Shown here: positions 27,836-36,339 of the stretch, piece by piece
How the letters are laid out: each line of letters begins with the position of its first letter
Position numbering within the stretch: the first letter of the stretch is position 1
Assembly: GCA_029866025.1 (NCBI GenBank)
Contig: JARXAD010000001.1
Coordinates: 62,001 to 126,000, forward strand
Source: Vampirovibrionales bacterium
GTDB lineage: Bacteria > Cyanobacteriota > Vampirovibrionia > Vampirovibrionales > Vampirovibrionaceae
Direction of reading: 5' to 3'
Length of the DNA stretch: 64,000 nucleotides
Program-made: the position numbers and the translations under genes
Notes under the pieces: model-generated
Seen by the model: the letters and a program-made list of their open reading frames with translations, nothing else
What the model was told of the DNA's origin: nothing
Database searches by the model: none

Positions 27836-28981
27836 ATGAACCGTATTGCCCTAAAAATGTTATTTGGCGACCGCCTAAAGTTTTTCACACTGGTGGCGGG
27901 ACTAACCTTTTCGGCATTGCTCATTACCCAGCAAGGCTCTATTTTTTGCGGGCTCCTCAAGCGTTTTATAGTAGCCATAGAAAACACCAACGTGCCCATT
28001 TGGGTGATGGACCCAGAAAACCGCTTTATTGATGACGTCAAACCCCTGCAAGAAACCGACCTTTATCGGATTCGTAGCATTGGTGGCGTGGGGTGGGCTA
28101 TGCCGTACCTCAAACGCCTCAGCCAAGTGCAACTGCCCTCGGGGAAATCTCAAAACGTCCAACTCATTGGGTACGACAGTCAAACCCTCATTGGTTTGCC
28201 CACCACGGCCATTATTGCGGGCAATGTACTGGATTTAAACTCGCCGGACGCCGTGTTTGTGGATAAGAAAGCCCTTACAAAACTTGCCGCAAACGAAGAC
28301 ACGCCCGCCACGATTGGTAGCGTGTTTGAAATGGAAGACAAACGGGCCCGCATTGTGGGTATTGTGGATGTGGCCAACGGCTTTCAGTCCTTCCCCCAAG
28401 TGATGACCACCTACGACCGCGCTAAAACCTACATGCCGCCCCAGCGCAAAATGCTGTCGTATGTCCTGGTCTCGCCTCAAGACAACCAAGATCCCGAAGA
28501 ACTGGCGGAACGCATCACCAAACAAACGGGTTTATTAGCCCTTACTCAAGAGCAATACATTACCCGCACGCTGGATTATTTTGTCCATAACACGGGCATT
28601 CCCATTAACTTTGGCATTACTGTCATGCTGGGCGTTCTCATTGGTGCTGCTGTGAGTGCCCAAACGTTTTATACTTTTACCATTGAAAACCTGAAACAAT
28701 TTGCCACCTTTAAAGCCATGGGCGCTAGCAGCGGCGTGTTGGTGCGCATGATTTTGCTCCAAGCGCTGACGGTAGGTTTGATTGGCTACGGTATTGGCGT
28801 GGGGCTGGCCTCCCTTTTTGGCGCCATGTTGTTGCGTGCCGGTACCGAGCTAGCTTACTTTACTCCGTGGCAACTGCCCGTGCTGTGCTTTTTTGCTGTG
28901 GTTATTGTGTGTTTGCTCTCCAGTCTCCTCAGTATTGTTAAAGTCATCCGCCTCGAGCCCGCCGCGGTCTTCAGTTCTTAA
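27836..28981 (+). CDS. devC: DevC-like ABC transporter permease
   Basis: This FtsX-like permease has four membrane segments: one near the N-terminus (LKFFTLVAGLTFSALLI) and three in the C-terminal third. A large periplasmic domain lies between, with IGGVGWAMPYLKRL. This is the MacB/DevC topology. The frame is open from 27725 inside glcF, but the ATG at 27836 (MNRIALKMLFGDR) is the family start and has GGAGAG upstream. With devA and devB it forms the exporter known for heterocyst glycolipid export in Anabaena; the substrate here is unknown. Confidence 0.88.
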   Translation: MNRIALKMLFGDRLKFFTLVAGLTFSALLITQQGSIFCGLLKRFIVAIENTNVPIWVMDPENRFIDDVKPLQETDLYRIRSIGGVGWAMPYLKRLSQVQLPSGKSQNVQLIGYDSQTLIGLPTTAIIAGNVLDLNSPDAVFVDKKALTKLAANEDTPATIGSVFEMEDKRARIVGIVDVANGFQSFPQVMTTYDRAKTYMPPQRKMLSYVLVSPQDNQDPEELAERITKQTGLLALTQEQYITRTLDYFVHNTGIPINFGITVMLGVLIGAAVSAQTFYTFTIENLKQFATFKAMGASSGVLVRMILLQALTVGLIGYGIGVGLASLFGAMLLRAGTELAYFTPWQLPVLCFFAVVIVCLLSSLLSIVKVIRLEPAAVFSS

Positions 28982-29003
28982 CCCCCAAAGAGGGTTTTAT
29001 ACT
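28979..29003 (+). terminator. weak hairpin after devC
   Basis: AACCC and GGGTT flank a short loop at about 28980-28998, followed by TTATAC. The stem is only five pairs and the T-run short. It may attenuate rather than stop transcription before devA. Confidence 0.3.
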
Positions 29004-29061
29004 AAATCCTTGTTTTTCACTTCACACCCTCTTTTGATAACTCCACTTTAATAACACCCCC

Positions 29062-29838
29062 ATGCCCTCTTCCTCTCCACTACTCATTGAAAATAATAAC
29101 TCCGTCACGACGGAGGCATCTCGCTTGGTGGGTGTCAATAAGTCTTACGGCAAGGGAAATCTAGCCTTACAAGTATTGTTTGATGTTTCTCTCACCGTGA
29201 AGATGGGCGAAATGACCTTTTTAGTAGGTCCTTCCGGCTGTGGTAAAACCACACTCATTAGTATTATTTCCGGGATTTTGAGCGCCAATAGCGGAGAAAT
29301 CAGCTTGTTTGGGCACCGATTAGACACCGCCACAGATAAACAAAAAACCGCTCTGCGCAAAGCCAATTTGGGCTTTATTTTTCAGCAATACCACTTAGTG
29401 CCTACCCTAACGGCACTGGAGAATGTTGCCATTCCCCTATTGATTGATGGCATTAGCGAAGCAGAAGCCGCCCAGCTGGCTCAGGACGCTTTACACGCTG
29501 TCGATTTAGGATCGCGCCCCACTGCTTACCCACGAGAGCTATCGGGTGGCCAACAGCAGCGTGTAGCCATTGCGCGGGCGTTGTCTCGCAACCCCAAACT
29601 GATTATTTGCGATGAGCCCACCGCGGCTTTGGATGGCAAAACCGGTCAGCGCGTGCTGGAATTACTCAAAGCTGTGGCGGTAAAACCCAACAGCGCCGTG
29701 ATTGTGGTGACCCACGATAACCGCATTTACGATTATGCAGACCGCATTATTAGTATGAACGATGGCCGAATCATTGGCGACGAGCGGCCACATTCAGCCT
29801 TAAGGGGGTCGTTCCTTCCCCCTGAGCCCCCTCCCTGA
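29062..29838 (+). CDS. devA: DevA-like ABC transporter ATPase
   Basis: All ABC ATPase motifs are present: Walker [10 protein letters not shown] near residue 57, Q-loop [11 protein letters not shown], signature [15 protein letters not shown], Walker [14 protein letters not shown] and the H-loop VTHDNR. This is the MacB/LolD subfamily that drives DevC. It sits 80 bp after devC and before devB. The non-canonical order C-A-B still gives the complete set. Confidence 0.93.
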   Translation: MPSSSPLLIENNNSVTTEASRLVGVNKSYGKGNLALQVLFDVSLTVKMGEMTFLVGPSGCGKTTLISIISGILSANSGEISLFGHRLDTATDKQKTALRKANLGFIFQQYHLVPTLTALENVAIPLLIDGISEAEAAQLAQDALHAVDLGSRPTAYPRELSGGQQQRVAIARALSRNPKLIICDEPTAALDGKTGQRVLELLKAVAVKPNSAVIVVTHDNRIYDYADRIISMNDGRIIGDERPHSALRGSFLPPEPPP

Positions 29839-29861
29839 TTTAAAGGGCGAAGCCCTTTAAA
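29839..29861. repeat. 10-bp perfect inverted repeat between devA and devB
   Basis: TTTAAAGGGC, loop GAA, GCCCTTTAAA forms a strong hairpin that begins inside the devA stop. It is followed on the plus strand by A residues rather than T, so it is not a standard terminator. It may stabilise the mRNA or set devA:devB stoichiometry. Confidence 0.5.
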
Positions 29862-29911
29862 AAAATCCCACTAACGATCATTCTCAATTTTTTACAAGGA
29901 TATACCTCACC

Positions 29912-31045
29912 ATGCCTATCAAATGGCCCAAAAGTATCTGGATCGCCCTTTTAGGGGTATTCATAGCCGCCTTTTTTGTATGGACTTTGGCCAAACCCAA
30001 GCCCATTGCCAAACCCCTACGGCAGCCCCCACCCTTAGCCTACGAAACCACCTTGGTGGCTGCGGGAATTATTGAATCTAAAAACGAAAATGTGGGCGTA
30101 AGCCCTTACCGAGACGGAAAAGTGGTAGCAGTCTATGTGAAAGAAGGGGACTGGGTAGAAAAAAATACCCCCCTGTATGCCCTGGATGGTGCCGATTTAG
30201 CTGCCCAAGCTACCGCTCAACGCGCCATAATTCAAGTTCAGCAAGCCAACTTATCACGTCTTCTACAACAACCTCGTCCAGAAGATGTGGCGCCCTTGGA
30301 AGCTGCCAAGGCCCAAGCTCAAGCGCGTTACGAGGATGCCCAAGCTCAGTTAAGCCGCTATCAAGCCGTAGCAGACCCTAAAAGTGTGTCCCAATCGCAA
30401 GTATCGCAACAGATTTATGCGGTGCAGAGCGCCCAAGCAACCCTAAAGCAATCCACTGCCGAATTGGCCCGTGTGAAGGCTGGTGCCTGGAAACCGGATG
30501 TGGATGCTGCCAAAGCCGAAGTAGCCGCCAGCAAAGCTCAAATTCAGCAGCTTTCCACACGCTTGGTGCAGTCTGTGGTTCGTGCTCCTCAAGCCGGACA
30601 AGTGCTTAAAATTAATACCCGAGTAGGCGAATCGGTGGCCATGCGTCCCATGTCGGGGCGCGCCGCCGATGCCCCCGTGGTTTTGGGCGACACAAAATCT
30701 CTGCAAGTGCGGGTGGATATTGACGAAATTAGCGCTAACCTGTTTCAGCCCAACCAGCCTGCCACCGCCTTTTTAAAAGGCAACAGTGAGCTGTCCTTTC
30801 CCTTGGCCTTTGATCATGTGCAGCCGTACATGGTGCCCAAGGCCAGCTTAACAGGTGCCAGTACCGAGCGGGTGGATGTTCGTGTCTTGCAAGTCATTTA
30901 CACTTTTACCCCGCCTTCTTTCCCTGTTTATGTGGGCCAGCAGGTGGATATCCATATCCACAGGGCGGCGGCAAACCCCTCTTTAAAAAAGAGGCCTCTT
31001 GCAACTTCTGCAGACCTTGGCACCGGCTCTAAGGAGATCCGCTAA
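29912..31045 (+). CDS. devB: DevB/HlyD-like membrane fusion protein
   Basis: This periplasmic adaptor has an N-terminal anchor (IWIALLGVFIAAFFVWTLA) and a biotinyl-lipoyl-like half-motif (VAVYVKEGDWVEKNTPLYAL). A long Gln/Ala-rich coiled-coil hairpin follows at residues about 100-215, then RAPQAGQVLKINTRVGE, the second lipoyl half. It would link DevAC to the outer-membrane channel encoded next; the two genes share one base at the stop/start. Confidence 0.9.
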   Translation: MPIKWPKSIWIALLGVFIAAFFVWTLAKPKPIAKPLRQPPPLAYETTLVAAGIIESKNENVGVSPYRDGKVVAVYVKEGDWVEKNTPLYALDGADLAAQATAQRAIIQVQQANLSRLLQQPRPEDVAPLEAAKAQAQARYEDAQAQLSRYQAVADPKSVSQSQVSQQIYAVQSAQATLKQSTAELARVKAGAWKPDVDAAKAEVAASKAQIQQLSTRLVQSVVRAPQAGQVLKINTRVGESVAMRPMSGRAADAPVVLGDTKSLQVRVDIDEISANLFQPNQPATAFLKGNSELSFPLAFDHVQPYMVPKASLTGASTERVDVRVLQVIYTFTPPSFPVYVGQQVDIHIHRAAANPSLKKRPLATSADLGTGSKEIR

Positions 31046-32529
31046 TGCTCTCGGGCTCAAAAAAAAGTACTTTATTCATTGCTTTGCTGACAGGTATCGT
31101 TCTGTTGAATGGCACCATAGCCATTGCCAAAGACATTGCTCTGCCTCCCGCTACCATCAGCCAACAAGAAACCTGGGTGTACACGCCAACAACCAAAACC
31201 CTCGCCACCCAAGCCGTCTTCCCTGATAAAGCCTGGTGGCAGGCTAGTGGTGATCCTTACCTTATTGCCACCCTAGAAGCTGTATTGGCCAACAACAACG
31301 AACTGAAAGGCTCCCAAGCCAAGCTGTTAGAATCTCGCGCCCTTATTAGAGAAACCTTGGGAGGCGCCTTTCCCAGCCTAACCATCAATCCCAGTGGCGT
31401 TCGGCAAAAAAACTCGGCCAATTTAATCGTTCCGTCTCGGGCGCAATTATCCGGCAATGGACCACGCCTGTTCGCCCCCGGTGCCACCATCAACACGTAT
31501 TCGCTTCCCCTGCAAGCCAGTTGGGAACCTGATGTATGGCTTCGCACTTTGGATGCCACCCAGTTGGCAAAACAAACGCTGGAGCAATCGGTACAGGATC
31601 AGCACCAATTGCACGTGTTACTTATTACTGATGCTGCTACTGCTTATTGGAACCTGATTGGCATAGACGCCCAGCTACTGTGCCTTGAAAAAGCTCTCCA
31701 CTTAGCTGCCGACCGCCTTACCTTGGAAGAAGACCGCTTGCAGGCAGGTCTTATTAACGGCGAAACCATTGAGCAAGCCAAAGCCAACCGCATTGTGTTA
31801 GAGCAGCAAGTCGTTCAGTTACTAACTCAGCAAGCCACCTTTCAAAACCAGTTAGCGGTATTGATGGGAAAAACTCCGGCTCAAACAGCCCAATGGCCAC
31901 GGCTGTCTTACAGCCAGTGGGTAGAATCACCGGCTGCAAGCTTAACGGATACTTTGTCTGTGGGTGTGCCTTTAGAGGTGATTACCCGCCGCCCCGATTT
32001 GCTTAAAGCCGAGGCCCAGCTGAAGGCCCAAGCGTTGCAAGTACGTTTGGCACGCAAAGCTTTTTTGCCTACCTTTAACTTAACGGGTCAGTATGGCTAT
32101 GCCAGTACCCAGTTAAGCAATTGGCTAACCCAAAGCAGTAATTTGTGGAATATTGGCGGCAATGCAGCTATTGGCCTGTTTGAAGGCGGCACCAAATGGT
32201 ATCGACTCAAACGTGAAAAAGCTATCCAAGAGCAAACCGTGGCTAATTATCAGCATGCGGTGCTAACGGCTTTGGGGGATGTGGAAAACAGTTTGGCCAC
32301 GGTGCAAAGCGCCATGATCCTTGCCACTGAAGAAGCTCAACGTTTACAAGCCACCACCCAACAAACGTCCTATCAGCAAGATCGCGTGCAGGCAGGGTTA
32401 TTAGCCCAAGCAGATCTACTGCCCCAAGAGCAAGCCATTGCCCAAGGCGAGCAGGCACTCGTTCAGCAACGTATCGCAGCAGCCGTAGCGCGGGTGGGTG
32501 TGTACAAAGCTCTAGGCGGTGGGTATTAG
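31045..32529 (+). CDS. TolC/NodT-family outer membrane efflux protein
   Basis: A signal peptide (ALLTGIVLLNGTIAIAKD) precedes the duplicated outer-membrane-factor fold. Typical features are WWQASGDPYLIATLEAVLANN, ASWEPDVWLR, the long helices around LEQSVQDQHQLHVLLITDAA and VITRRPDLLKAEAQLKAQAL. No lipidation Cys is seen, unlike many NodT proteins. As the last gene of devC-devA-devB it completes a tripartite trans-envelope exporter. Confidence 0.9.
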   Translation: MLSGSKKSTLFIALLTGIVLLNGTIAIAKDIALPPATISQQETWVYTPTTKTLATQAVFPDKAWWQASGDPYLIATLEAVLANNNELKGSQAKLLESRALIRETLGGAFPSLTINPSGVRQKNSANLIVPSRAQLSGNGPRLFAPGATINTYSLPLQASWEPDVWLRTLDATQLAKQTLEQSVQDQHQLHVLLITDAATAYWNLIGIDAQLLCLEKALHLAADRLTLEEDRLQAGLINGETIEQAKANRIVLEQQVVQLLTQQATFQNQLAVLMGKTPAQTAQWPRLSYSQWVESPAASLTDTLSVGVPLEVITRRPDLLKAEAQLKAQALQVRLARKAFLPTFNLTGQYGYASTQLSNWLTQSSNLWNIGGNAAIGLFEGGTKWYRLKREKAIQEQTVANYQHAVLTALGDVENSLATVQSAMILATEEAQRLQATTQQTSYQQDRVQAGLLAQADLLPQEQAIAQGEQALVQQRIAAAVARVGVYKALGGGY

Positions 32530-32871
32530 CCACTCAAAGGCCTTTTAAATTCTGTCTTAAGTCCACTATTAAAGGTACCGTGGTTTATCGCCTGTTAATT
32601 GATGAGTAAGCAGCCTGAAATATGATACGAGCTTTTGTGTTGGGTTGCCGTCAATAAAGGTAATGTAGACCTTTTGCAATGCAGCCAAAACCATAGCGTT
32701 GTTGTACGCTCAGGTTATTACCCTGAAGTAGGAATGAATCGAAGCCAAAGGCGACACATAAAGAGCCAGCATCGGTTACCTAACAATAATTTTAGGCCTT
32801 CGAAGACGTGGATGGAATGGCCCTTGCCTCAAATAGGATTAACGATGGGGCAATACCCTTAAGGGAAAGGT
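32530..32871. other. intergenic stretch without recognised feature
   Basis: This lies between the TolC-like gene and the convergent proline iminopeptidase gene. It contains an AAAGGCCTTT palindrome at about 32537 and one open frame that I cannot connect with any family. No RNA gene or repeat is seen. Confidence 0.5.
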
Positions 32872-33828
32872 CTAAAGCGCTTTAAAGTCTTCGGTTGCTC
32901 TGATAAGGGCATCCAGCACGCCGGGTTCGTCATACGCGTGACCCGCATCGAGAATGATGTTGAGGTGAGCTTCGGGAAACGCTGTGTGCAAATCCCACGC
33001 ATTTTTTGGTGGGCACACAATATCGTATCGCCCATGGATAATCCAGGTGGGGATGTGGCGAATACTCTCGATATTATTGAGCAATTGGTTTTCGTTAAAA
33101 AAGGCATGATTTATAAAATAGTGGCACTCAATGCGTGCCATGGCCAAGGCTTTTTGAGGATCTTCAAAAGAGTCAATGTAATCAGGATCGGGAATCAATT
33201 TACAGGCGCCGGCTTCCCACTGGCTCCATGCGCGAGCAGCATTGATGCGAATAGTTTCATCATCGTGGGTGAGCAAACGGTAATAAGCCTCTACCATGTT
33301 ATCGCGCTCGGGTTCGGGTACTTGAGCCACATAGGTTTGCCAGCGTTCGGGTTGTAATACGCTGCATCCCTGCTGGTAAAACCAGTCTAATTCTTCTTGG
33401 CGACAGAGGAAAATACCCCGCAAAATAAGCCCTGTTACCTGATTAGGGTGGCTTTGGGCATAGGCTAAGGCCAGTGTGCTTCCCCAGGAGCCCCCAAAGA
33501 CCAACCAATTTGGAATGCCCAAGTGCTGGCGAATATATTCCATATCGGCTACCAAGACCCAGGTAGTGTTGTCTTTTAAGCAGGCATGAGGAGTACTTCG
33601 ACCGCATCCGCGTTGATCAAAGAGAATGATGCGGTAGTAGGTTGGATCAAATAATTGGCGATGATGGGGCAAAATGCTACCACCGGGGCCTCCATGAAGA
33701 AATACTACAGGCACTCCTGTGGGGTTACCCGCTTCTTCTACGTATAGCTCGTGAAGGTCAGAAACTTTTAGACGGAACGTGTGGTTGGGTTCGATGGGTG
33801 GGAATAAGGTGTGCAATGCTATTTCCAA
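32872..33828 (-). CDS. pip: proline iminopeptidase
   Basis: This alpha/beta-hydrolase of peptidase family S33 removes N-terminal proline from peptides. It has the oxyanion-hole motif VFLHGGPGGS near residue 42, FDQRGCGRSTPH and the nucleophile elbow GGSWGSTLALAYAQ with the catalytic Ser near residue 110. The late Asp and His lie in HGRYDIVCP and ILDAGHA. Its 318-residue length is standard. It is a single gene. Confidence 0.93.
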   Translation of the reverse strand: MEIALHTLFPPIEPNHTFRLKVSDLHELYVEEAGNPTGVPVVFLHGGPGGSILPHHRQLFDPTYYRIILFDQRGCGRSTPHACLKDNTTWVLVADMEYIRQHLGIPNWLVFGGSWGSTLALAYAQSHPNQVTGLILRGIFLCRQEELDWFYQQGCSVLQPERWQTYVAQVPEPERDNMVEAYYRLLTHDDETIRINAARAWSQWEAGACKLIPDPDYIDSFEDPQKALAMARIECHYFINHAFFNENQLLNNIESIRHIPTWIIHGRYDIVCPPKNAWDLHTAFPEAHLNIILDAGHAYDEPGVLDALIRATEDFKAL

Positions 33829-34058
33829 TTCATCTGTAATTAGAGTACGTAGTATTAAATGTAGCGTAAAAAATATTTTGGCATAGTATTTGGCCTAAGA
33901 GATAGGGCCTCTCCCATTAATTAGGGAGCAATTAAAAAATTTAGACCCAAGAGGCCTCTCTTCAACCTACATATAGGTGTACGTAAAGTCGTTTTTTTAG
34001 CCTTATTAAGATACCTTTAGTGTAGGGACTATTGTCTTCATTGGCTAGCGAATAACTT
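33829..34058. other. AT-rich intergenic stretch with partial inverted repeats
   Basis: It includes CTCCC-ATTAATTA-GGGAG (about 33912-33929) and two GAGGCCTC-like palindromes near 33906 and 33951. No coding content or known RNA is seen. Confidence 0.4.
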
Positions 34059-34648
34059 TTACGATGAAGGACTTTCGGTATAATTTTTTACTTTATCCAG
34101 GTGCTTTTCTAACTGCCCCAAAAATATTCGTAAAAAATTTTTTAAAGATCACCACGTTTTCGCCTAGGCTGTCTAGTTCTTCTTCTGCACCATTAATGGG
34201 CTTTACGCTTAATAAAACAGTTAGCTTGCTGGAATTATTCATAAAAGTAAGGGAATTTAATTTCTAGAGGCTATATGGCCTTTAATACATGACGAGCGAG
34301 CCCTTCATATTGATCGGAAAAGGATGATACAAATACTAGATTTTCAGGAGTAATGATTTTTCGATAAACAAATTTGCCCAAAATATCATAACCATTGGGA
34401 GCACTAAGTCGGCAGTGAAACAAGCCGCTGATAAGAAAATCTAAGCTGCATATAAATATTTAAAACTCTGTATAAGCCCACCCTTGAGTGATTCGCTCGG
34501 TATGGGACAAGGCGCTAAATACTTTTTCTCTCCAATAATAAAAATTCCTGCTGATTTCTAACAAAATATTTTCCATGCGATTTGCTAGAGTCGATTTTTG
34601 GAGCGTACAATGCTTTTGCAGGGTCATTATGAGGAGGCTAAATTTCAT
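34059..34648 (-). pseudogene. decayed AHSA1/SRPBCC-family gene
   Basis: Reading the minus strand in shifting frames recovers an Aha1/START-like protein. The N-terminal piece is REKVFSALSHTERITQGWAY, followed by a stop. A second piece contains APNGYDILGKFVYRKIITPE, NLVFVSSFSDQYEG and RHVLKA. A third has NNSSKLTVLLSVKPINGAEE. The last has LGQLEKHLDKVKNY with a stop at 34059. The order and content match the family (FVYRKI..PE.LVF, C-terminal QLE.HL.K). At least three frameshifts or stops separate the pieces, so it cannot be functional. The open plus-strand frame over the same DNA is a shadow of it. Confidence 0.75.
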
Positions 34649-34918
34649 CGGGTTTCGGCCGTGTATTAAGTCTTATAGTGAGAGAAAATAACCAATGAAT
34701 AGGAGTCTAAACCGATGTTTGCCCTCCACTGATGATCATCTTTTTGAAAACCATTCATCACCCGGCTTGCAGTGTTTAACCATTTGTAGACCCTTAAATA
34801 AATTAATCTTCTAGTCTGAAGCCATATTTTTTAGTTTGTGTTCGGGGTGTTCTTCATGGTGGTGGGAATGCTACTCTATAAGCTAGTTTTGATGAAAACC
34901 ATACGAAGGACTTTTTAA
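34649..34918. other. intergenic stretch, possible further remnant
   Basis: The minus strand has short broken runs that look peptide-like (HHHEEHPEHKLKNMASD, MVKHCKPGDEWFSK), which suggests more gene debris, but nothing I can name. It holds the upstream region of the hydrolase at 34919. Confidence 0.3.
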
Positions 34919-35743
34919 ATGCCTTGTTTTAAACGCCAGAATGGTTTTTCCATATATTACGAAATGCACGGGGATGTGTCCAGCCCGACCTTGCTCCTTT
35001 TGCATGGTTTGGCTTCTAGCTTAAAAATATGGACTGCTCAAGTTGTAGAATTAAAAAAATATTTTCATGTTATCGCCCTGGATCTTCCAGGACACGGAAG
35101 CAGTGACTGGCAGAAAGTGTATACTATTCATGATGTACCCTCGCTTATCTGCGAATTGATGGATGCTATGAGTATTAAAAAAGTTAGTCTAATGGGGCTG
35201 TCTATTGGAAGTACAGCTGCCATCTTATTCGCTTTAGAGCATCCGAGTAGAGTCCGGGCTCTTGTTCTGGAAGGGCCTGCTGGTGGCCTGGTTCCGTTCT
35301 CTCATCCTCAAGGGTGGAAAGAATGGTTGCAATTAAGTTTGACGTTAAATTTTATTTTTCTCTTGTGGGCAATGGTAGGGCGAAAAACAGGAGGGAAAAC
35401 AATTAACTGGTTAGGTAAAACCTCTACGTATACAGCTTTTTTAACACAGATGCACGAAGTTGTGGATGCTGAAGCAATGAAAGGCTATGGTTATTCTAAT
35501 GCCAATAACCCTTACCAAAACAGGCTACACAAAATAAATATACCTATCTTAATTTTGCGCGGTCTGAATGATCAATTTCCGCGTCATTACAGTTCTTATA
35601 TTAAAAAAAATGTTAGTGGTTTATGCTACTGGCTAGAAATACCTCTTGCTGAGCATTTGGCCTCTTTAGAAAAACCTGGCGAATTTAACATGGCTGCCAT
35701 GGCTTTTTTATTCAAATTACATCGAGAAGAGGTAGAGTGCTGA
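34919..35743 (+). CDS. alpha/beta hydrolase
   Basis: This 274-residue alpha/beta-hydrolase fold protein has LLLHGLASSLKIWTAQ with the oxyanion hole near residue 28, ALDLPGHGSSDW, the nucleophile elbow MGLSIGSTAA (Ser near 97), a late LRGLNDQFP (Asp) and EHLASLE (His). The catalytic triad is therefore complete. The substrate is unknown; esterases, haloperoxidases and lactonases all look alike. Base composition is AT-richer than the first 33 kb. It is a single gene next to pseudogene debris. Confidence 0.85.
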   Translation: MPCFKRQNGFSIYYEMHGDVSSPTLLLLHGLASSLKIWTAQVVELKKYFHVIALDLPGHGSSDWQKVYTIHDVPSLICELMDAMSIKKVSLMGLSIGSTAAILFALEHPSRVRALVLEGPAGGLVPFSHPQGWKEWLQLSLTLNFIFLLWAMVGRKTGGKTINWLGKTSTYTAFLTQMHEVVDAEAMKGYGYSNANNPYQNRLHKINIPILILRGLNDQFPRHYSSYIKKNVSGLCYWLEIPLAEHLASLEKPGEFNMAAMAFLFKLHREEVEC

Positions 35744-35929
35744 ATGTTAGGAATAGAGTAAAATGGAAAGCTTGTTTAAAAATTAAGCGAACGATGTTGG
35801 TAAATTATTTGATAATTGTACTTGGTAGCCCTTGTTCAAAGGCTCTGGATAAGATAAAAATATTTTATAAATTCTTGTAATAGAATTTATGTTTTCTTCA
35901 AAATAGTCTGTTTCAGACGAGAGTAATAC
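35744..35929. other. AT-rich intergenic stretch
   Basis: No gene, RNA or clear repeat is seen between the hydrolase stop and the small coupled reading frames at 35,930. Another empty stretch (36,086-36,339) precedes the GNAT-nitrilase gene. Confidence 0.4.
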
Positions 35930-35965
35930 CATGGCTTTCTTACTTGCCCTAATTAGTAGATTATT

Positions 35966-36085
35966 ATGACCGTATTCTTATCGGAAAAATACATCATTGG
36001 TGGATTGCTTCTCTGGGCTTTTGGTATGCTGTTTGTCCCTCCCACTGGTCAGGAGATGCATAAAATTATTCGAGAAGAAGATTGA
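35966..36085 (+). CDS. possible 39-residue membrane protein
   Basis: The frame reads MTVFLSEKYIIGGLLLWAFG and ends in KIIREED, a single membrane helix with a charged tail. It is preceded by a 12-codon frame (MAFLLALISRLL, ATG at about 35,930) with GAGAG upstream. That frame's stop overlaps this start (ATGA), which suggests coupling. It is too short for certainty; it resembles the style of small membrane subunits but has no named match. Confidence 0.35.
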   Translation: MTVFLSEKYIIGGLLLWAFGMLFVPPTGQEMHKIIREED

Positions 36086-36339
36086 GGTGCGTAGCCAGAA
36101 AGTGGCTGGCCCTAATCACAGAAAAAACTAGGCTATTAAGAAACGGCTCCTTTAAAAATTTTCGTGAACCATTCCGAAAATTTAAATGTTTAAGGTAAAA
36201 CCAATATTATCCCGTTTAACGTAGGTAACAATAAAGCTTGAAAGCCAGTGAGAAATAAAGAAGTTTCCAACGATGCTTGTTATTCGGGTAAGATAGCTAG
36301 AGGATTAACCTGTTTTAACTGAATATTGTGAGACTTTAT

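Noticed and set aside
32635-32862. 75-residue plus-strand frame
   Set aside because: No ribosome site, no domain and atypical composition; treated as chance.
34064-34267. 67-residue plus-strand reading frame
   Set aside because: It lies antisense to the AHSA1 pseudogene, whose fragments explain the coding-like pattern.
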